Positions 36,683 through 44,254 of a stretch of DNA of 45,516 bases are shown here, piece by piece. The position numbers were made by a program, and so were the translations under genes. Where the stretch lies: IMG/VR virus record IMGVR_UViG_3300020202_000108, positions 1-45,516 of that record; one strand, written 5' to 3'. The first letter of the stretch is position 1, and every line of letters begins with the position of its first letter. The DNA comes from a virus. The notes under the pieces were generated by a model. That model saw only the letters and a list, made by a program, of their open reading frames with translations, had not been told where the DNA came from and made no database searches.

Positions 36683-38609
36683 TCACGGCTCCTTCCATCT
36701 GCGCCTCTCCGGTCTTCACGGCGGCGTCTGCTTGGTAGTTTTCGGCTTGCGCGAGGTTCCTGGCCGTCTCGCTCTCGGTCTTCTTCAGTTCAGCGACCAT
36801 CTGCGGAGGGGGCGGCCCCGGCTGGGGCAACAGCTCCTCCGGATTGTCGATCTGCGCGGCTTCCAGGATGCGTTTCACCGCGGCCTGGGGGTTCAGGACG
36901 TTCGGGAAAGCCTGCGCTGTCTGCTGGATCACCTGCGCCTTGGCCAAAGCCTGCGCACGGGTGACGACGGATGGATCTGATACGGGGACGATGTCGTCGC
37001 CCTGAGGGCTGAAATCCGCCTGCAGGTCAGCCTGCGGGTCGTCGAGGAGCTGCTGATACTCCTCGGGGCTTCCCCATCTCGCCTGGCACTCGTAGATGGC
37101 CTTGAACTCGGCCTTCATCGAGCGATAGACGCGCTTGTAGATGGCCGTGAACGCCTGCAAGCCCTGCTCGATCAGGGCCAGGGTCGTCCCCACGGGCGCC
37201 GTGGCGGGCGAATCCCCGCTCAGTACGTCCTTGATGCTCGCCACTTCCTTGGCGGCGCCCAGCATCAGCTCAAGAAGCTGGAACGTGACCGGCGACGGGT
37301 TCGGAATGGTCCGCTCCCACACCGCGTTTTTGATGTCCTGGCCCGAGCCCGTGACGTACTTGTATTCGCCGGGCTGGAACCGCAGGGTGGTGGTCTGGCC
37401 GGCCCCCTGGAGCCTCAGGCCCGAGCCGATGAACCCTCCGCCCGCCGCCGCCGCCGTGGCCGCGTCGTTCAACTGGTTGATGCTGGTGTTGATCGCCTCG
37501 GAAATCTGGTCGAGCAGCTGGCCGAAGCCGATGGCGTAGAACTTCCCCTCCGGGCTCGGCATGAACGGAAAGGGGATGAAGTAGGTCCGGCGCCGGAAAC
37601 CGATGACCTTGTCGTTCTGCTTGGAGCGCTTGATATCCCGCTCGTCGAAGTCGGGCTCGATCCGGAGGACGGCGTTGCTCTGCTCGTCCACGGTGATGAT
37701 GTAGGGCTCGGCGATCCCGTCCCCGTCCAGGTCCTCAAGCCGGTACTGCTCAAGCTGCACCCTGACGGCCTGGTCGTCGTCGCCGTCCTGGGTCAGCTCG
37801 GTTTCCCGGTAGGTCCCGGCCGCCTGCTTCTCCCTGATCTCGTAGGGATAGGCGTCGTAGTCGTGGGTGATGCGGGGGGTCCGGCGCAGGGACGTGGTGT
37901 CCGACGCGACCGTGAGACGTAGCGGGTTGACGTAGTCGGAACAGACGCCGCGGTGAGGGTCGAAATAGACCTTCTTGAACGCCATGCCGGCGATGGGAAG
38001 CTGATTGAGGAGCGCATCCACGCCCTCTTCCCAATCCCCGTCCGTGCCGTAGAAGAGGTGGGAGTTCATCCACGTCTTGACGCGCTCCGCCCTGCCCTTC
38101 TTGGCCTGCCATGCGGCTTGCTGCTGCTGGAAGCCCTGCATGACCGCCTGAAACTCGGGCGGCGGGGGCTGATCGGGGGGAAGCTGCGGAAGCTGGGGTG
38201 GGACAGGGGGCTGACCCAACACCTTAACGCCCACGGCCTCGTCGCCTTTGACGATGGCGGGATAGGCCCTGGCCGCGAACTGCTGCGCCGCCACGGTCAG
38301 GATGGGGAAGTTGACCTGGCTGGCGTTCATCCAGGGGAAGGTCTTGGCGTCGCCCTCGTCCTGGGCCGCCCGCTTGATGGCCTTCTCGGTCTGGTCCCGC
38401 CAAGTCTGGTTGCTGGCCTTGTCCCGCTGCCAGTCCTCGACGACCTTCATCCCCAAGCTGGCAAGTTCGGATTCGGTGAGGAGATGGGAGATGTCGCCTT
38501 GGGCTTGGGCGAACTGCATCAGCCGGTCGGCTTCGGCCGGGGCGGCTTCCTCCTCCATCAGCTCGTCTTCGGCGAACTCGGGAGCGTCGGCGTAGAGGAG
38601 ATCGGTCAT
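36492..38609 (-). CDS. Portal protein (P22-type)
   Basis: A 705-aa protein: DEGDAKTFPWMNASQVNFPI, QQFAARAYPAIVKGDEAVGV and WMNSHLFYGTDGDWEEGVDA are portal signatures of short-tailed phages, followed by the clip and wing region (DLDGDGIAEPYIITVDEQSN), stem-like helices and a very Gly/Pro-rich tail. It forms the 12-mer vertex for packaging and ejection. Start ATG 38609 overlaps the previous stop (ATGA). Its last 63 codons overlap the next gene in another frame. Confidence 0.85.
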   Translation of the reverse strand: MTDLLYADAPEFAEDELMEEEAAPAEADRLMQFAQAQGDISHLLTESELASLGMKVVEDWQRDKASNQTWRDQTEKAIKRAAQDEGDAKTFPWMNASQVNFPILTVAAQQFAARAYPAIVKGDEAVGVKVLGQPPVPPQLPQLPPDQPPPPEFQAVMQGFQQQQAAWQAKKGRAERVKTWMNSHLFYGTDGDWEEGVDALLNQLPIAGMAFKKVYFDPHRGVCSDYVNPLRLTVASDTTSLRRTPRITHDYDAYPYEIREKQAAGTYRETELTQDGDDDQAVRVQLEQYRLEDLDGDGIAEPYIITVDEQSNAVLRIEPDFDERDIKRSKQNDKVIGFRRRTYFIPFPFMPSPEGKFYAIGFGQLLDQISEAINTSINQLNDAATAAAAGGGFIGSGLRLQGAGQTTTLRFQPGEYKYVTGSGQDIKNAVWERTIPNPSPVTFQLLELMLGAAKEVASIKDVLSGDSPATAPVGTTLALIEQGLQAFTAIYKRVYRSMKAEFKAIYECQARWGSPEEYQQLLDDPQADLQADFSPQGDDIVPVSDPSVVTRAQALAKAQVIQQTAQAFPNVLNPQAAVKRILEAAQIDNPEELLPQPGPPPPQMVAELKKTESETARNLAQAENYQADAAVKTGEAQMEGAVNAAFALGTAVEGGVPSLAGEPGQPMGVSGPSSGGGGPAPGMDGGQLGPGGGQPPPAGGAPLAG

Positions 38610-39016
38610 TCGGGCGCGATCCGCGCAGACGCCTCGGCAAGCTTTCGCCGAACCCACGCCTTGCGCTCGTCTCCCTCAATGTCCGGCGCCCACGTCGAGA
38701 GAGCGCCGTCATCATAGGCGACTACAGCGGCGGCAACTCCACGCTCTGCCGCGAGCTTGATCTGCCGACGCAGGAACACGTCTGCCGTGGCGATGCTCGT
38801 GACCTTGAAGTTGCTGGCGTCGAGGTCGGCGGGATCGGACGGAGGGTCGGGAATCCTCAGGCGCCATTCGCCGCTGTTACCGTTCGCAGGCGTATCGCAG
38901 GAGCCACAGGCCACGCCGCCGTCTGCATAGTGATAGTGGGTGGTGCAGCCGCAGCTACACGTCCAAATCAGGCGCTTTTCTTCGCGCGCTTTGCTGAGAT
39001 CGATTACGTCGGTCAC
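38606..39016 (-). CDS. Zinc-ribbon hypothetical protein, 136 aa
   Basis: LIWTCSCGCTTHYHYADGG and VACGSCDTPANG supply four or more Cys in a zinc-ribbon arrangement; the C-terminal half (FLRRQIKLAAERGVAAAVVA) is helical with an Asp/Glu-rich tail. Start GTG 39016 is preferred over TTG 39022. It lies between terminase and portal. A perfect hairpin (39030-39047) sits just upstream. Confidence 0.65.
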   Translation of the reverse strand: MTDVIDLSKAREEKRLIWTCSCGCTTHYHYADGGVACGSCDTPANGNSGEWRLRIPDPPSDPADLDASNFKVTSIATADVFLRRQIKLAAERGVAAAVVAYDDGALSTWAPDIEGDERKAWVRRKLAEASARIAPE

Positions 39017-39029
39017 GCGCAAGCCCGCT

Positions 39030-39047
39030 GCGGTATGCCCATACCGC
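39030..39047 (-). promoter_or_regulatory. Perfect hairpin upstream of the zinc-ribbon gene
   Basis: GCGGTAT pairs with ATACCGC around a 4-nt loop. It lies 14 bases before the GTG start in the gap between the 55-aa ORF and this gene. There is no T-tract, so an RNA-stability or translational element is more likely than a terminator. Confidence 0.4.
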
Positions 39048-39091
39048 TAGGCTCCCACAGCTTGGGCTTCGATCAACTAGGGGCGCAAGAT

Positions 39092-39259
39092 TTAGTGGAT
39101 TGCAGCGAGGAGCGGCGTAGCCCTACGCATCATCGCTAGCTTTCGCCTCGCGTCGCGCCTGTTGAAAGCCCTTGCGCCTAACTCCACAACACCGTCGCTA
39201 AAGCGCACCTCGAAAGCGCCGATGTCCGCTGTCGGTCGTTGCAGCCACCAGCGGGTCAT
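39092..39259 (-). CDS. Small hypothetical protein, 55 aa
   Basis: ATG 39259 overlaps the large-terminase stop (TGATG). The peptide (MTRWWLQRPTADIGAFEVRF, then ELGARAFNRRDARRKLAMMR) is basic and compact. It fills the gap between terL and the zinc-ribbon gene. Not recognised. Confidence 0.6.
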   Translation of the reverse strand: MTRWWLQRPTADIGAFEVRFSDGVVELGARAFNRRDARRKLAMMRRATPLLAAIH

Positions 39260-40866
39260 CAATACCCCGTCGTCCCGCTACGCCCGCGCGCCGTCTCTTC
39301 CGGCTCCTCGGGCGGTGCTTCATGGATCGGCACGGCGAACGTCAGGGCCGCCGCATCGCCAAGGTCTGGCGAGAACCCTAGCCGCTCCCTGATCTTGTCC
39401 TTGGGCTCCAGCGTCAGTTCATTGTTGGAGCTCAGCCGCGTCTGACCAGGTCCCCACACCGGCGCCGTCTCGTCGGCGTGGAACGTGTCATCGTCCGGAA
39501 CCTGAACGCCCCCCACGCTGTCGTACCAGTCGCGCTTGAGGTCCCACATCTCCGCTCGCCGGTTGGCGTATAGCTCGTCGCCGGTAGGGCCGATGCCGAG
39601 CGGGCTGGAGCCGAAGTTCACCGGGTTGACCCTGTGATTGTAGCCAAGCTCCACCAGCCGGTCATAGATCGGCGCGCCCAAGCCTCCCACGTCGATGTTC
39701 ACGGTCGCGTCGGGGAACTTCCTGAGCAGGGCGACCACCTTGCCCGTGCAGATCATGGTGTCCTTCTCGGTCCACCGCTCGCAGACGTTCTGGCCCATCC
39801 TGCGGCCCCGCCGATCCAGGGCGCCCCAGGTGTCCTTGCCCCCGCCGGCCGGGTCTATGCCGATGATCAGCGGGCCAATGCCGAGGACGCTGGCTTTCCG
39901 GGCTTTGGCGACCTTGGCCGAGGGGATGAAGCTGTTGCCCGAGGTGACGAAAGCCTCTTGCGCGTTGGCTGGGTACTCTTGGCGGAACTTCCAGCAGGGC
40001 GTGTCGTCCGGCTCGCTGATGGCCGTCGCCATGTCCCGGTTCTTGACGTAGGCCCAATAGAGCTGTTCCCAGGTCAGACCATAGGTGCGGGCATACTCGT
40101 CCCAGCTTTCGGTGTCCTTGTCGCGCTTGGGCGGCGGCTCCCATCCTTCGGGACATTCGCGCTCGTAGTCTTCACCCCAGAACCAGGGGATGAAGATGGC
40201 CTCTTCGTCGCTGTCGCCTCGCTCGGCGGCCTTGTAGCGGCGCTGATAGACGTTGCCGATCCCGTTGGCGGTGGACTCTAGAAGCCGCTCGGTCCCCGCA
40301 ACATCGGCGATGGCCTGGAACGCCCCGTCTATGTGCGTGTCAGCGTGAGGCCAGAAGCCCACTTCGGATCCATGGAAAAGCTGAAGGGTCGCTGAGCGCC
40401 CCACGCCCTTGGAGCCCGCGGTCGCCACCGCATAGCTGCAGTCGTTGTCCGCAAACGCCAGTTCCTTTGCCGAAGCCGCCTTGGTCGCGGGCTTTACGAA
40501 CGGTGGAAGCTCGTTGTGGAACCGCTGGGCCATGCCGAACAGATTGTCGGTCGCGTCCTGCTCATGGGTGAGGATGAACGCCTTGAGCCCCTTCCCGCCC
40601 CACAGGCGCCAGTAGAAGCGGCCCTGGATATAGGTCGAGGCCCCAAGCTGCCTGCCCTTGAGGATGATCGCCCGAACCTTGCCGTTGGTCTTGCGCTGGC
40701 GCTCCAGCCGCTCGTGCAGATACTTCTGCGCCCGGTTCAGCTTGAAGGGGACCACGGCCCCCGTCTTGGTGCGGATGAACAGGCAGTTGCGGGCGAAGAA
40801 CTCGAAGTCGTCCCGCAGGCGCAGGGCCTTGGCTTGAAGTTCGGGAGGGAGGGAGCCGTCAGGCAT
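39259..40866 (-). CDS. terL: Terminase large subunit
   Basis: A 535-aa packaging motor. The ATPase Walker A-type loop is GRQLGAST (residues 71-78); the Walker B-like strand is LQLFHGSEVGFW near 155-166. The nuclease half has IIGIDPAGGGKDTWGALDRR, VNIDVGGLGAPIYDRL and SPDLGDAAALTFAV, giving the three acidic residues of the RNase H-type nuclease. It pumps DNA into the head and cuts it. ATG 40866 overlaps the stop of the RHH gene (TGATG). With a P22-type virion, headful packaging is likely. Confidence 0.92.
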   Translation of the reverse strand: MPDGSLPPELQAKALRLRDDFEFFARNCLFIRTKTGAVVPFKLNRAQKYLHERLERQRKTNGKVRAIILKGRQLGASTYIQGRFYWRLWGGKGLKAFILTHEQDATDNLFGMAQRFHNELPPFVKPATKAASAKELAFADNDCSYAVATAGSKGVGRSATLQLFHGSEVGFWPHADTHIDGAFQAIADVAGTERLLESTANGIGNVYQRRYKAAERGDSDEEAIFIPWFWGEDYERECPEGWEPPPKRDKDTESWDEYARTYGLTWEQLYWAYVKNRDMATAISEPDDTPCWKFRQEYPANAQEAFVTSGNSFIPSAKVAKARKASVLGIGPLIIGIDPAGGGKDTWGALDRRGRRMGQNVCERWTEKDTMICTGKVVALLRKFPDATVNIDVGGLGAPIYDRLVELGYNHRVNPVNFGSSPLGIGPTGDELYANRRAEMWDLKRDWYDSVGGVQVPDDDTFHADETAPVWGPGQTRLSSNNELTLEPKDKIRERLGFSPDLGDAAALTFAVPIHEAPPEEPEETARGRSGTTGY

Positions 40867-41180
40867 CACTTCCCCTTCTTCAACCGAGAGCCGGGTGGCG
40901 CTCGTTGGAAACCCAACGGGACGTCGTCCTTAACAGTCGTAACGGTCAGTTTCTCGCCCGGCTTCGGCCGTGGATGAAGAGGCGGCGGCGATGGCAGTCG
41001 GGGAGAACTATCGGTCAGGACCGCGTTCAGCGCGGCGTCTCGTGAACCGTGCTTCACCTTCAGCTTCTCAAGAGCCTTCAGGGCCTCAGGCGACAACCAG
41101 ACAGTGACCTTGGCCCAGCCTTCGGCCTTACGCTTAGCGGCGTAGACGTCGGCGGCTTTGCGGCGGGATTCGGTGTTCAC
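40866..41180 (-). CDS. Ribbon-helix-helix protein between the terminase genes, 104 aa
   Basis: WAKVTVWLSPEALKALEKLK followed by VKHGSRDAALNAVLTDSS is an RHH (CopG-like) domain at residues 22-58; the C-terminal half is Pro/Lys-rich. It is one base from the upstream 101-aa gene and shares its promoter, which carries GCACATA half-sites. It is therefore a candidate autoregulator. RHH domains often bind such short palindromes, but a terminase-associated role cannot be excluded. Confidence 0.75.
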   Translation of the reverse strand: MNTESRRKAADVYAAKRKAEGWAKVTVWLSPEALKALEKLKVKHGSRDAALNAVLTDSSPRLPSPPPLHPRPKPGEKLTVTTVKDDVPLGFQRAPPGSRLKKGK

Positions 41181-41181
41181 G

Positions 41182-41487
41182 TTACGCCGCCAGCTCGTGG
41201 CTGAGGGCGTTCAGGCCCGCCATGCTGTTCAGGAAGCGGCCGAAATCTTCGGCGGTAGGGGCTTCATAGTCCGCAGCATCGTCGCGAGCCCAACGGGGCA
41301 GGCGAGACTCCAGCAGAGCGGCGGTGATTTCAACGTTGTGACCTTGCGCCAGAAGGATGGCGGCGCACTTGGCCCACTCGACTTCGCCGTATGCAGGGCG
41401 GGAGTAGGCGTCGCGGGTTTCGCGCATCACGTCGGCGACCTGGAGCTGAACGCGGGCTTCGGCGAAGTTGATGATGGTGGCGGTCAT
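41182..41487 (-). CDS. Hypothetical protein in the terS-terL gap, 101 aa
   Basis: A helical protein (MTATIINFAEARVQLQVADV, then EWAKCAAILLAQGHNVEITA and TAEDFGRFLNSMAGLNALSH). Start ATG 41487 has GGAGACG upstream and lies about 18 bp after the predicted start of its own promoter. It precedes the RHH gene in a two-gene unit reminiscent of toxin-antitoxin order, but no toxin family is recognisable. Confidence 0.6.
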   Translation of the reverse strand: MTATIINFAEARVQLQVADVMRETRDAYSRPAYGEVEWAKCAAILLAQGHNVEITAALLESRLPRWARDDAADYEAPTAEDFGRFLNSMAGLNALSHELAA

Positions 41488-41511
41488 GGCGTCGTCTCCG
41501 TCTATGACCAC

Positions 41512-41540
41512 AATATGCCAGCACATAGCCATACATGCAA
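41512..41540 (-). promoter_or_regulatory. Internal promoter of the RHH two-gene unit
   Basis: On the - strand TTGCAT (41540-41535), a 17-base spacer, then CATATT (41517-41512), in a visibly AT-rich island between the terminase genes. GCACATA half-sites at 41521-41527 and 41541-41547, 20 bp apart, overlap it. Confidence 0.65.
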
Positions 41541-41555
41541 GCACATATTATGTGC
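41541..41555. promoter_or_regulatory. 15-bp palindromic operator at the RHH-unit promoter
   Basis: GCACATATTATGTGC is a perfect inverted repeat centred on one base, immediately upstream of the -35. A further half-site lies exactly two helical turns away (41521-41527). Likely bound by the RHH product. Confidence 0.7.
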
Positions 41556-41562
41556 CATCACA

Positions 41563-42006
41563 TCAATCGGCGCTCGTCAGCCATTCGCGGATGCCGACCT
41601 GGCCTGAGTGCTCCAGTTCAACCTTGTCGCCGTACTTCTTGGGGGCCAGCTTGGCGGCCATCCATTTGCGGGCGTCGATCCTCAGGCGTGAGCGCTGGAT
41701 GTGCTCGCCGTTCGCAACCCAGCCCGCGTCTTCCTCACCACGACGTTCCATCCAATCGTTGCGAGCGTCGTCGGCGATCTCAAGGATTTCGTCGAAAATG
41801 GTTTCCGCCTGGGCCTCGCGCGCGTGCGCGTACTGCTGCCGGAAGGCGTCGTACCGCTCATCCTTGCTGGCGAGCCAACGGTGGACGGTTCTCGCGTCCG
41901 GATATCCATCATCCCCGCAGATGGTCCGCAGGCTTTCACCCGCAATCAGACGGGCGCAGATGTTGTCTGCTATCTCCTGCGTGAAGCTTGAAGGGCGACC
42001 AGTCAT
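41563..42006 (-). CDS. terS: Terminase small subunit
   Basis: A 147-aa protein: FTQEIADNICARLIAGESLR, then GYPDARTVHRWLASKDERYD form an N-terminal HTH; a helical oligomerisation region with AETIFDEILEIADDARNDWM follows, and a C-terminal RLRIDARKWMAAKLAPKKYG. This is the layout of Sf6/P22-type small terminases that pick the pac site. In such phages pac is often inside this gene. It is separated from terL by the RHH unit. Confidence 0.88.
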   Translation of the reverse strand: MTGRPSSFTQEIADNICARLIAGESLRTICGDDGYPDARTVHRWLASKDERYDAFRQQYAHAREAQAETIFDEILEIADDARNDWMERRGEEDAGWVANGEHIQRSRLRIDARKWMAAKLAPKKYGDKVELEHSGQVGIREWLTSAD

Positions 42007-42020
42007 CGCTCTCTCGTTCC

Positions 42021-42107
42021 TTAACTCAGCTTGCGAGGATTGACCGGGTTAGAATGACCCTTGGCGCGCCCGGTTGTGAATCCCTCATCCTCGCCGTTGA
42101 TATCCAT
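42021..42107 (-). CDS. Possible 28-aa ORF before terS
   Basis: ATG 42107 (GTG 42110 alternative), after GCAGG, reads MDINGEDEGFTTGRAKGHSN and ends NPRKLS, finishing 14 bp before terS. It fills the only sizeable gap in this area. Too short to be sure. Confidence 0.3.
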   Translation of the reverse strand: MDINGEDEGFTTGRAKGHSNPVNPRKLS

Positions 42108-42154
42108 CACCTGCTGGTATGGGCCTGACGGAGGAGAACCCGCGCCGTGTTGGA

Positions 42155-42286
42155 TTACTTGCCGCGCATCCCCACCATGCTGATGGCTTTGCGCTGGCCG
42201 ACGTTGTTCATGAGCTTGACCACGCTCGCCGGCAGGGCGCTCTTGCGGGCCGGGCCGACGCAGCCGTTGTTGGGCTTGCAGTTCAT
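42155..42286 (-). CDS. Small hypothetical protein, 43 aa
   Basis: ATG 42286 overlaps the previous stop (ATGA). MNCKPNNGCVGPARKSALPA is followed by VVKLMNNVGQRKAISMVGMR, a basic peptide with a helix and two N-terminal Cys. Found just upstream of the small terminase gene. Not recognised. Confidence 0.6.
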   Translation of the reverse strand: MNCKPNNGCVGPARKSALPASVVKLMNNVGQRKAISMVGMRGK

Positions 42287-42402
42287 TCGGTCTTCTCCTC
42301 TTGGGGCTTCAGACGTTCGCGCATGGCTTCGGTCTTGGCCTTCAGGTCGATGAGCTTCGCCTTGATGTCAGCGAGCCTCGGGTTGGGCTTGCGCTCAGGC
42401 AT
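42283..42402 (-). CDS. Small helical protein, 39 aa
   Basis: ATG 42402 lies 8 bp inside the previous gene. ADIKAKLIDLKAKTEAMRER is one charged helix, likely a short coiled coil. No family. It is coupled on both sides, which supports translation. Confidence 0.55.
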   Translation of the reverse strand: MPERKPNPRLADIKAKLIDLKAKTEAMRERLKPQEEKTE

Positions 42403-42604
42403 CGGGTTCGGGCTGCAGTTCGACGGGGTGGTTGAGGTAGTCCCGCAGCGCGCGAAGGGCGACCACGCGAAGATCGTCCTTAGCCACCGGAACATGCTTC
42501 TCCCCCTTGTTGTCCGTGAGGTGTTGCGCGGCCTCGTAGACCGCGGCGCCCAGCGGCGAGAGGAACCTTTGCTCGATGTAGAAGGCTTCCTTCTTGCTGC
42601 TCAC
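42395..42604 (-). CDS. Hypothetical protein, 69 aa
   Basis: SSKKEAFYIEQRFLSPLGAA, then NKGEKHVPVAKDDLRVVALR and a helix; ends EPDA. Compact and charged. Located between the beta-rich 134-aa virion-type gene and terS. Not recognised. Confidence 0.6.
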   Translation of the reverse strand: MSSKKEAFYIEQRFLSPLGAAVYEAAQHLTDNKGEKHVPVAKDDLRVVALRALRDYLNHPVELQPEPDA

Positions 42605-42606
42605 GG

Positions 42607-43011
42607 CTAGCTCCGGATCGCGACCACGGCGTAGGTCTGGGCCGCCGTCGGAGTGATGGGAGAGCCCGTGACGTTGGCGAAGGTGATCGCCAGGGTGTTG
42701 GCGGCGCTGACGCGCTGGCCGACGATCCCGAGGCCCGCCTGGGCGGTCGGCTTGTTCACGAACACCTTGTCCGCCGTCGTCAGGCCGGTGACGGTGAAGG
42801 TCTGCTCCGCCGTGGTGTTGGCCGCGACTTCGGCCGGCGTCAGGCTGGGCGCATAGACGCGGATCTGAGTGATGGCGGTCCCTGACGCCCCGACCGCGAG
42901 GGACGTGGACGCGCTTACCGTGGTGGCGGTTACGGCGCCGGTGACGTCACCCGTCAGGTTGCCGGTGAAGCCGTCGGTGACGGTGACGGCGTCGAAGTTG
43001 GTCGTGCCCAT
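42607..43011 (-). CDS. Virion-type beta protein, head-fibre or decoration candidate, 134 aa
   Basis: TDGFTGNLTGDVTGAVTATT near the N-terminus is the Gly-Asn-Leu-Thr-Gly-Asp-Val repeat seen in phage fibres and head fibres; the remainder (ITQIRVYAPSLTPAEVAANT, then TFTVTGLTTADKVFVNKPTA) is a beta domain. It is unusually placed upstream of the terminase genes. The start junction repeats that of the decoration gene at 34816. Confidence 0.65.
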   Translation of the reverse strand: MGTTNFDAVTVTDGFTGNLTGDVTGAVTATTVSASTSLAVGASGTAITQIRVYAPSLTPAEVAANTTAEQTFTVTGLTTADKVFVNKPTAQAGLGIVGQRVSAANTLAITFANVTGSPITPTAAQTYAVVAIRS

Positions 43012-43027
43012 GTGGAAAGGTCCCTAG
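43012..43027 (-). repeat. CCTAGGGACCTTTC junction repeat, copy 2
   Basis: On the - strand the 14-nt CCTAGGGACCTTTC precedes ATG 43011. The same 14 nt precede ATG 34816. In both, the TAG is the stop of the upstream gene. Probably a duplicated stop/ribosome-binding/start linker shared by two virion-surface genes. Confidence 0.6.
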
Positions 43028-43272
43028 GTGGTTTCATCCGGGGGACTTTCCGTCCCTTCGCGCTCCTGGATCGCTTGATCCAGTTCGGCGATGGCTTGGT
43101 CGATATCGGCCACGTTCTGCCCGTAGCCGGGTTGGGTGGCGCGGGCCTCACGCTTCCGGCTCAGGTCGTCCCTTCTGATCTTCAGCGCGTCGAGAACGTG
43201 ATCGGTCATGGTGAGGCCCTCATCCGATTGTCCGTCAGGTCCGGCTTCGATCAAGGGGCGCTCGCTCATCAT
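43024..43272 (-). CDS. Hypothetical coiled-coil protein, 82 aa
   Basis: ATG 43272 (or 43269) starts MMSERPLIEAGPDGQSDEGL, followed by a long helix (DALKIRRDDLSRKREARATQ, IDQAIAELDQAIQEREG). It overlaps the previous gene by 38 bp. Not recognised; similar short helical proteins often lie between replication and packaging genes. Confidence 0.6.
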   Translation of the reverse strand: MMSERPLIEAGPDGQSDEGLTMTDHVLDALKIRRDDLSRKREARATQPGYGQNVADIDQAIAELDQAIQEREGTESPPDETT

Positions 43273-43414
43273 TTGCAGGGCGCATCACCCGGAAAGGGGC
43301 CTTCCCTTCCCTCTCAGGCGGGGGCAACAGCTCTCGCAGCCTCGCGGACCTCTGGAACCGATCCGGGGCGGGATCGCCCATCACAAGGGCCGTGACGTTG
43401 CGTCGAGCCTGCAT
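43235..43414 (-). CDS. Small basic hypothetical protein, 59 aa
   Basis: ATG 43414 overlaps the preceding stop (TGATG). MQARRNVTALVMGDPAPDRF and QRSARLRELLPPPEREGKAP form a basic N-terminus and a Pro-rich hinge. Not recognised. Confidence 0.55.
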   Translation of the reverse strand: MQARRNVTALVMGDPAPDRFQRSARLRELLPPPEREGKAPFRVMRPANDERAPLDRSRT

Positions 43415-43599
43415 CAATCTGCCCTCCCACCCCGTAGGATGTCTGTGGAGCCTGCCCTTCCTGTCGCCGGCCTTTGCTCCGGAATCGGCCTGCCGATCTC
43501 TTCCGCCCACGCCCGGCGCTTGGCCTGGTAAGCCGCCTGAAGGCTGGCGAGGCTCGGAAGAACAACCGGCTCCTGTTCCGGTCCCCATTCCCAGGTCAT
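43414..43599 (-). CDS. Small hypothetical protein, 61 aa
   Basis: ATG 43599 overlaps the previous stop (ATGA). MTWEWGPEQEPVVLPSLASL, then QAAYQAKRRAWAEEIGRPIP, with an Arg/Gly-rich tail. Unknown role. Confidence 0.6.
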   Translation of the reverse strand: MTWEWGPEQEPVVLPSLASLQAAYQAKRRAWAEEIGRPIPEQRPATGRAGSTDILRGGRAD

Positions 43600-43793
43600 C
43601 GAACCGGCCTCAGCGGTATGACCTCGGCCGCGAACGCCTGCATCAGCCGCTTGTGGGCGATCACATGGGATATCGCGATCACGTTGTCCGTGGCGTTGCA
43701 CAGGATCGGAGCCTGTCCCTCACGCATCTGCTGTCTTGAGCATCCGCATTGGGTGCAGAAGGAGGAGAGCTGGTCGAAGGTGTGGTAGGTCAT
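43596..43793 (-). CDS. Small Cys-containing protein, 65 aa
   Basis: MTYHTFDQLSSFCTQCGCSR has a CxxCxC cluster near the N-terminus and a further Cys at ILCNATDNVIAIS, enough to bind zinc. ATG 43793 overlaps the stop of the 154-aa gene (ATGA). Unknown. Confidence 0.6.
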   Translation of the reverse strand: MTYHTFDQLSSFCTQCGCSRQQMREGQAPILCNATDNVIAISHVIAHKRLMQAFAAEVIPLRPVR

Positions 43794-44254
43794 GCCGCAG
43801 CCCTCCGACTACGTCCCAGCGCCGTCCGCATCGGGATAGCATGGCGTTCGCACATGGCCTTCAGCGGGCCGGGCTTCGGGAAGAACTCGCTATCCGCCGC
43901 GGCGACGTAGTCCTCCACGCCGCGCTTCAGAGCCTCCAGGGGAAGGTCCCCAAGCGCCCTGGTGTAGAACCCCCAGAACGTCCGCCACTCAGCCTCCGAG
44001 CGGTCCTGCACGCCGTAGAGCGTGACCATCGGGGTGAGGACGCCGATCACCGCCTTGGGCCCGCAAGGCTCGCAGTGGCGCTCAAGGGCCGGCAAGGTTT
44101 GGCGGATCTCCGCAAGCGCCCCTTCGTCCTGGCGCAACTCATCGACGGCGAGCTGGAACGGCATGTGCCTATCCGTCAGCCGCTGCCACAGCCCCGGCGA
44201 GCATTCGGCCGATGCGGTCATCGCGAGGGGTTTGGATTCGATCAGGGCGGTCAT
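43790..44254 (-). CDS. Replication-associated protein candidate, 154 aa
   Basis: PALERHCEPCGPKAVIGVLT, then MVTLYGVQDRSEAEWRTFWG and LPLEALKRGVEDYVAAADSE, ending in PLKAMCERHA. The pattern of a helical domain with FWGFYTRAL and FFPKPG recurs in phage replication regions next to DnaT/O-like genes. It could be a helicase-loading accessory (inference). The start at ATG 44254 overlaps the preceding gene by 86 bp; ATG 44221 is an alternative. Confidence 0.55.
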   Translation of the reverse strand: MTALIESKPLAMTASAECSPGLWQRLTDRHMPFQLAVDELRQDEGALAEIRQTLPALERHCEPCGPKAVIGVLTPMVTLYGVQDRSEAEWRTFWGFYTRALGDLPLEALKRGVEDYVAAADSEFFPKPGPLKAMCERHAIPMRTALGRSRRAAA

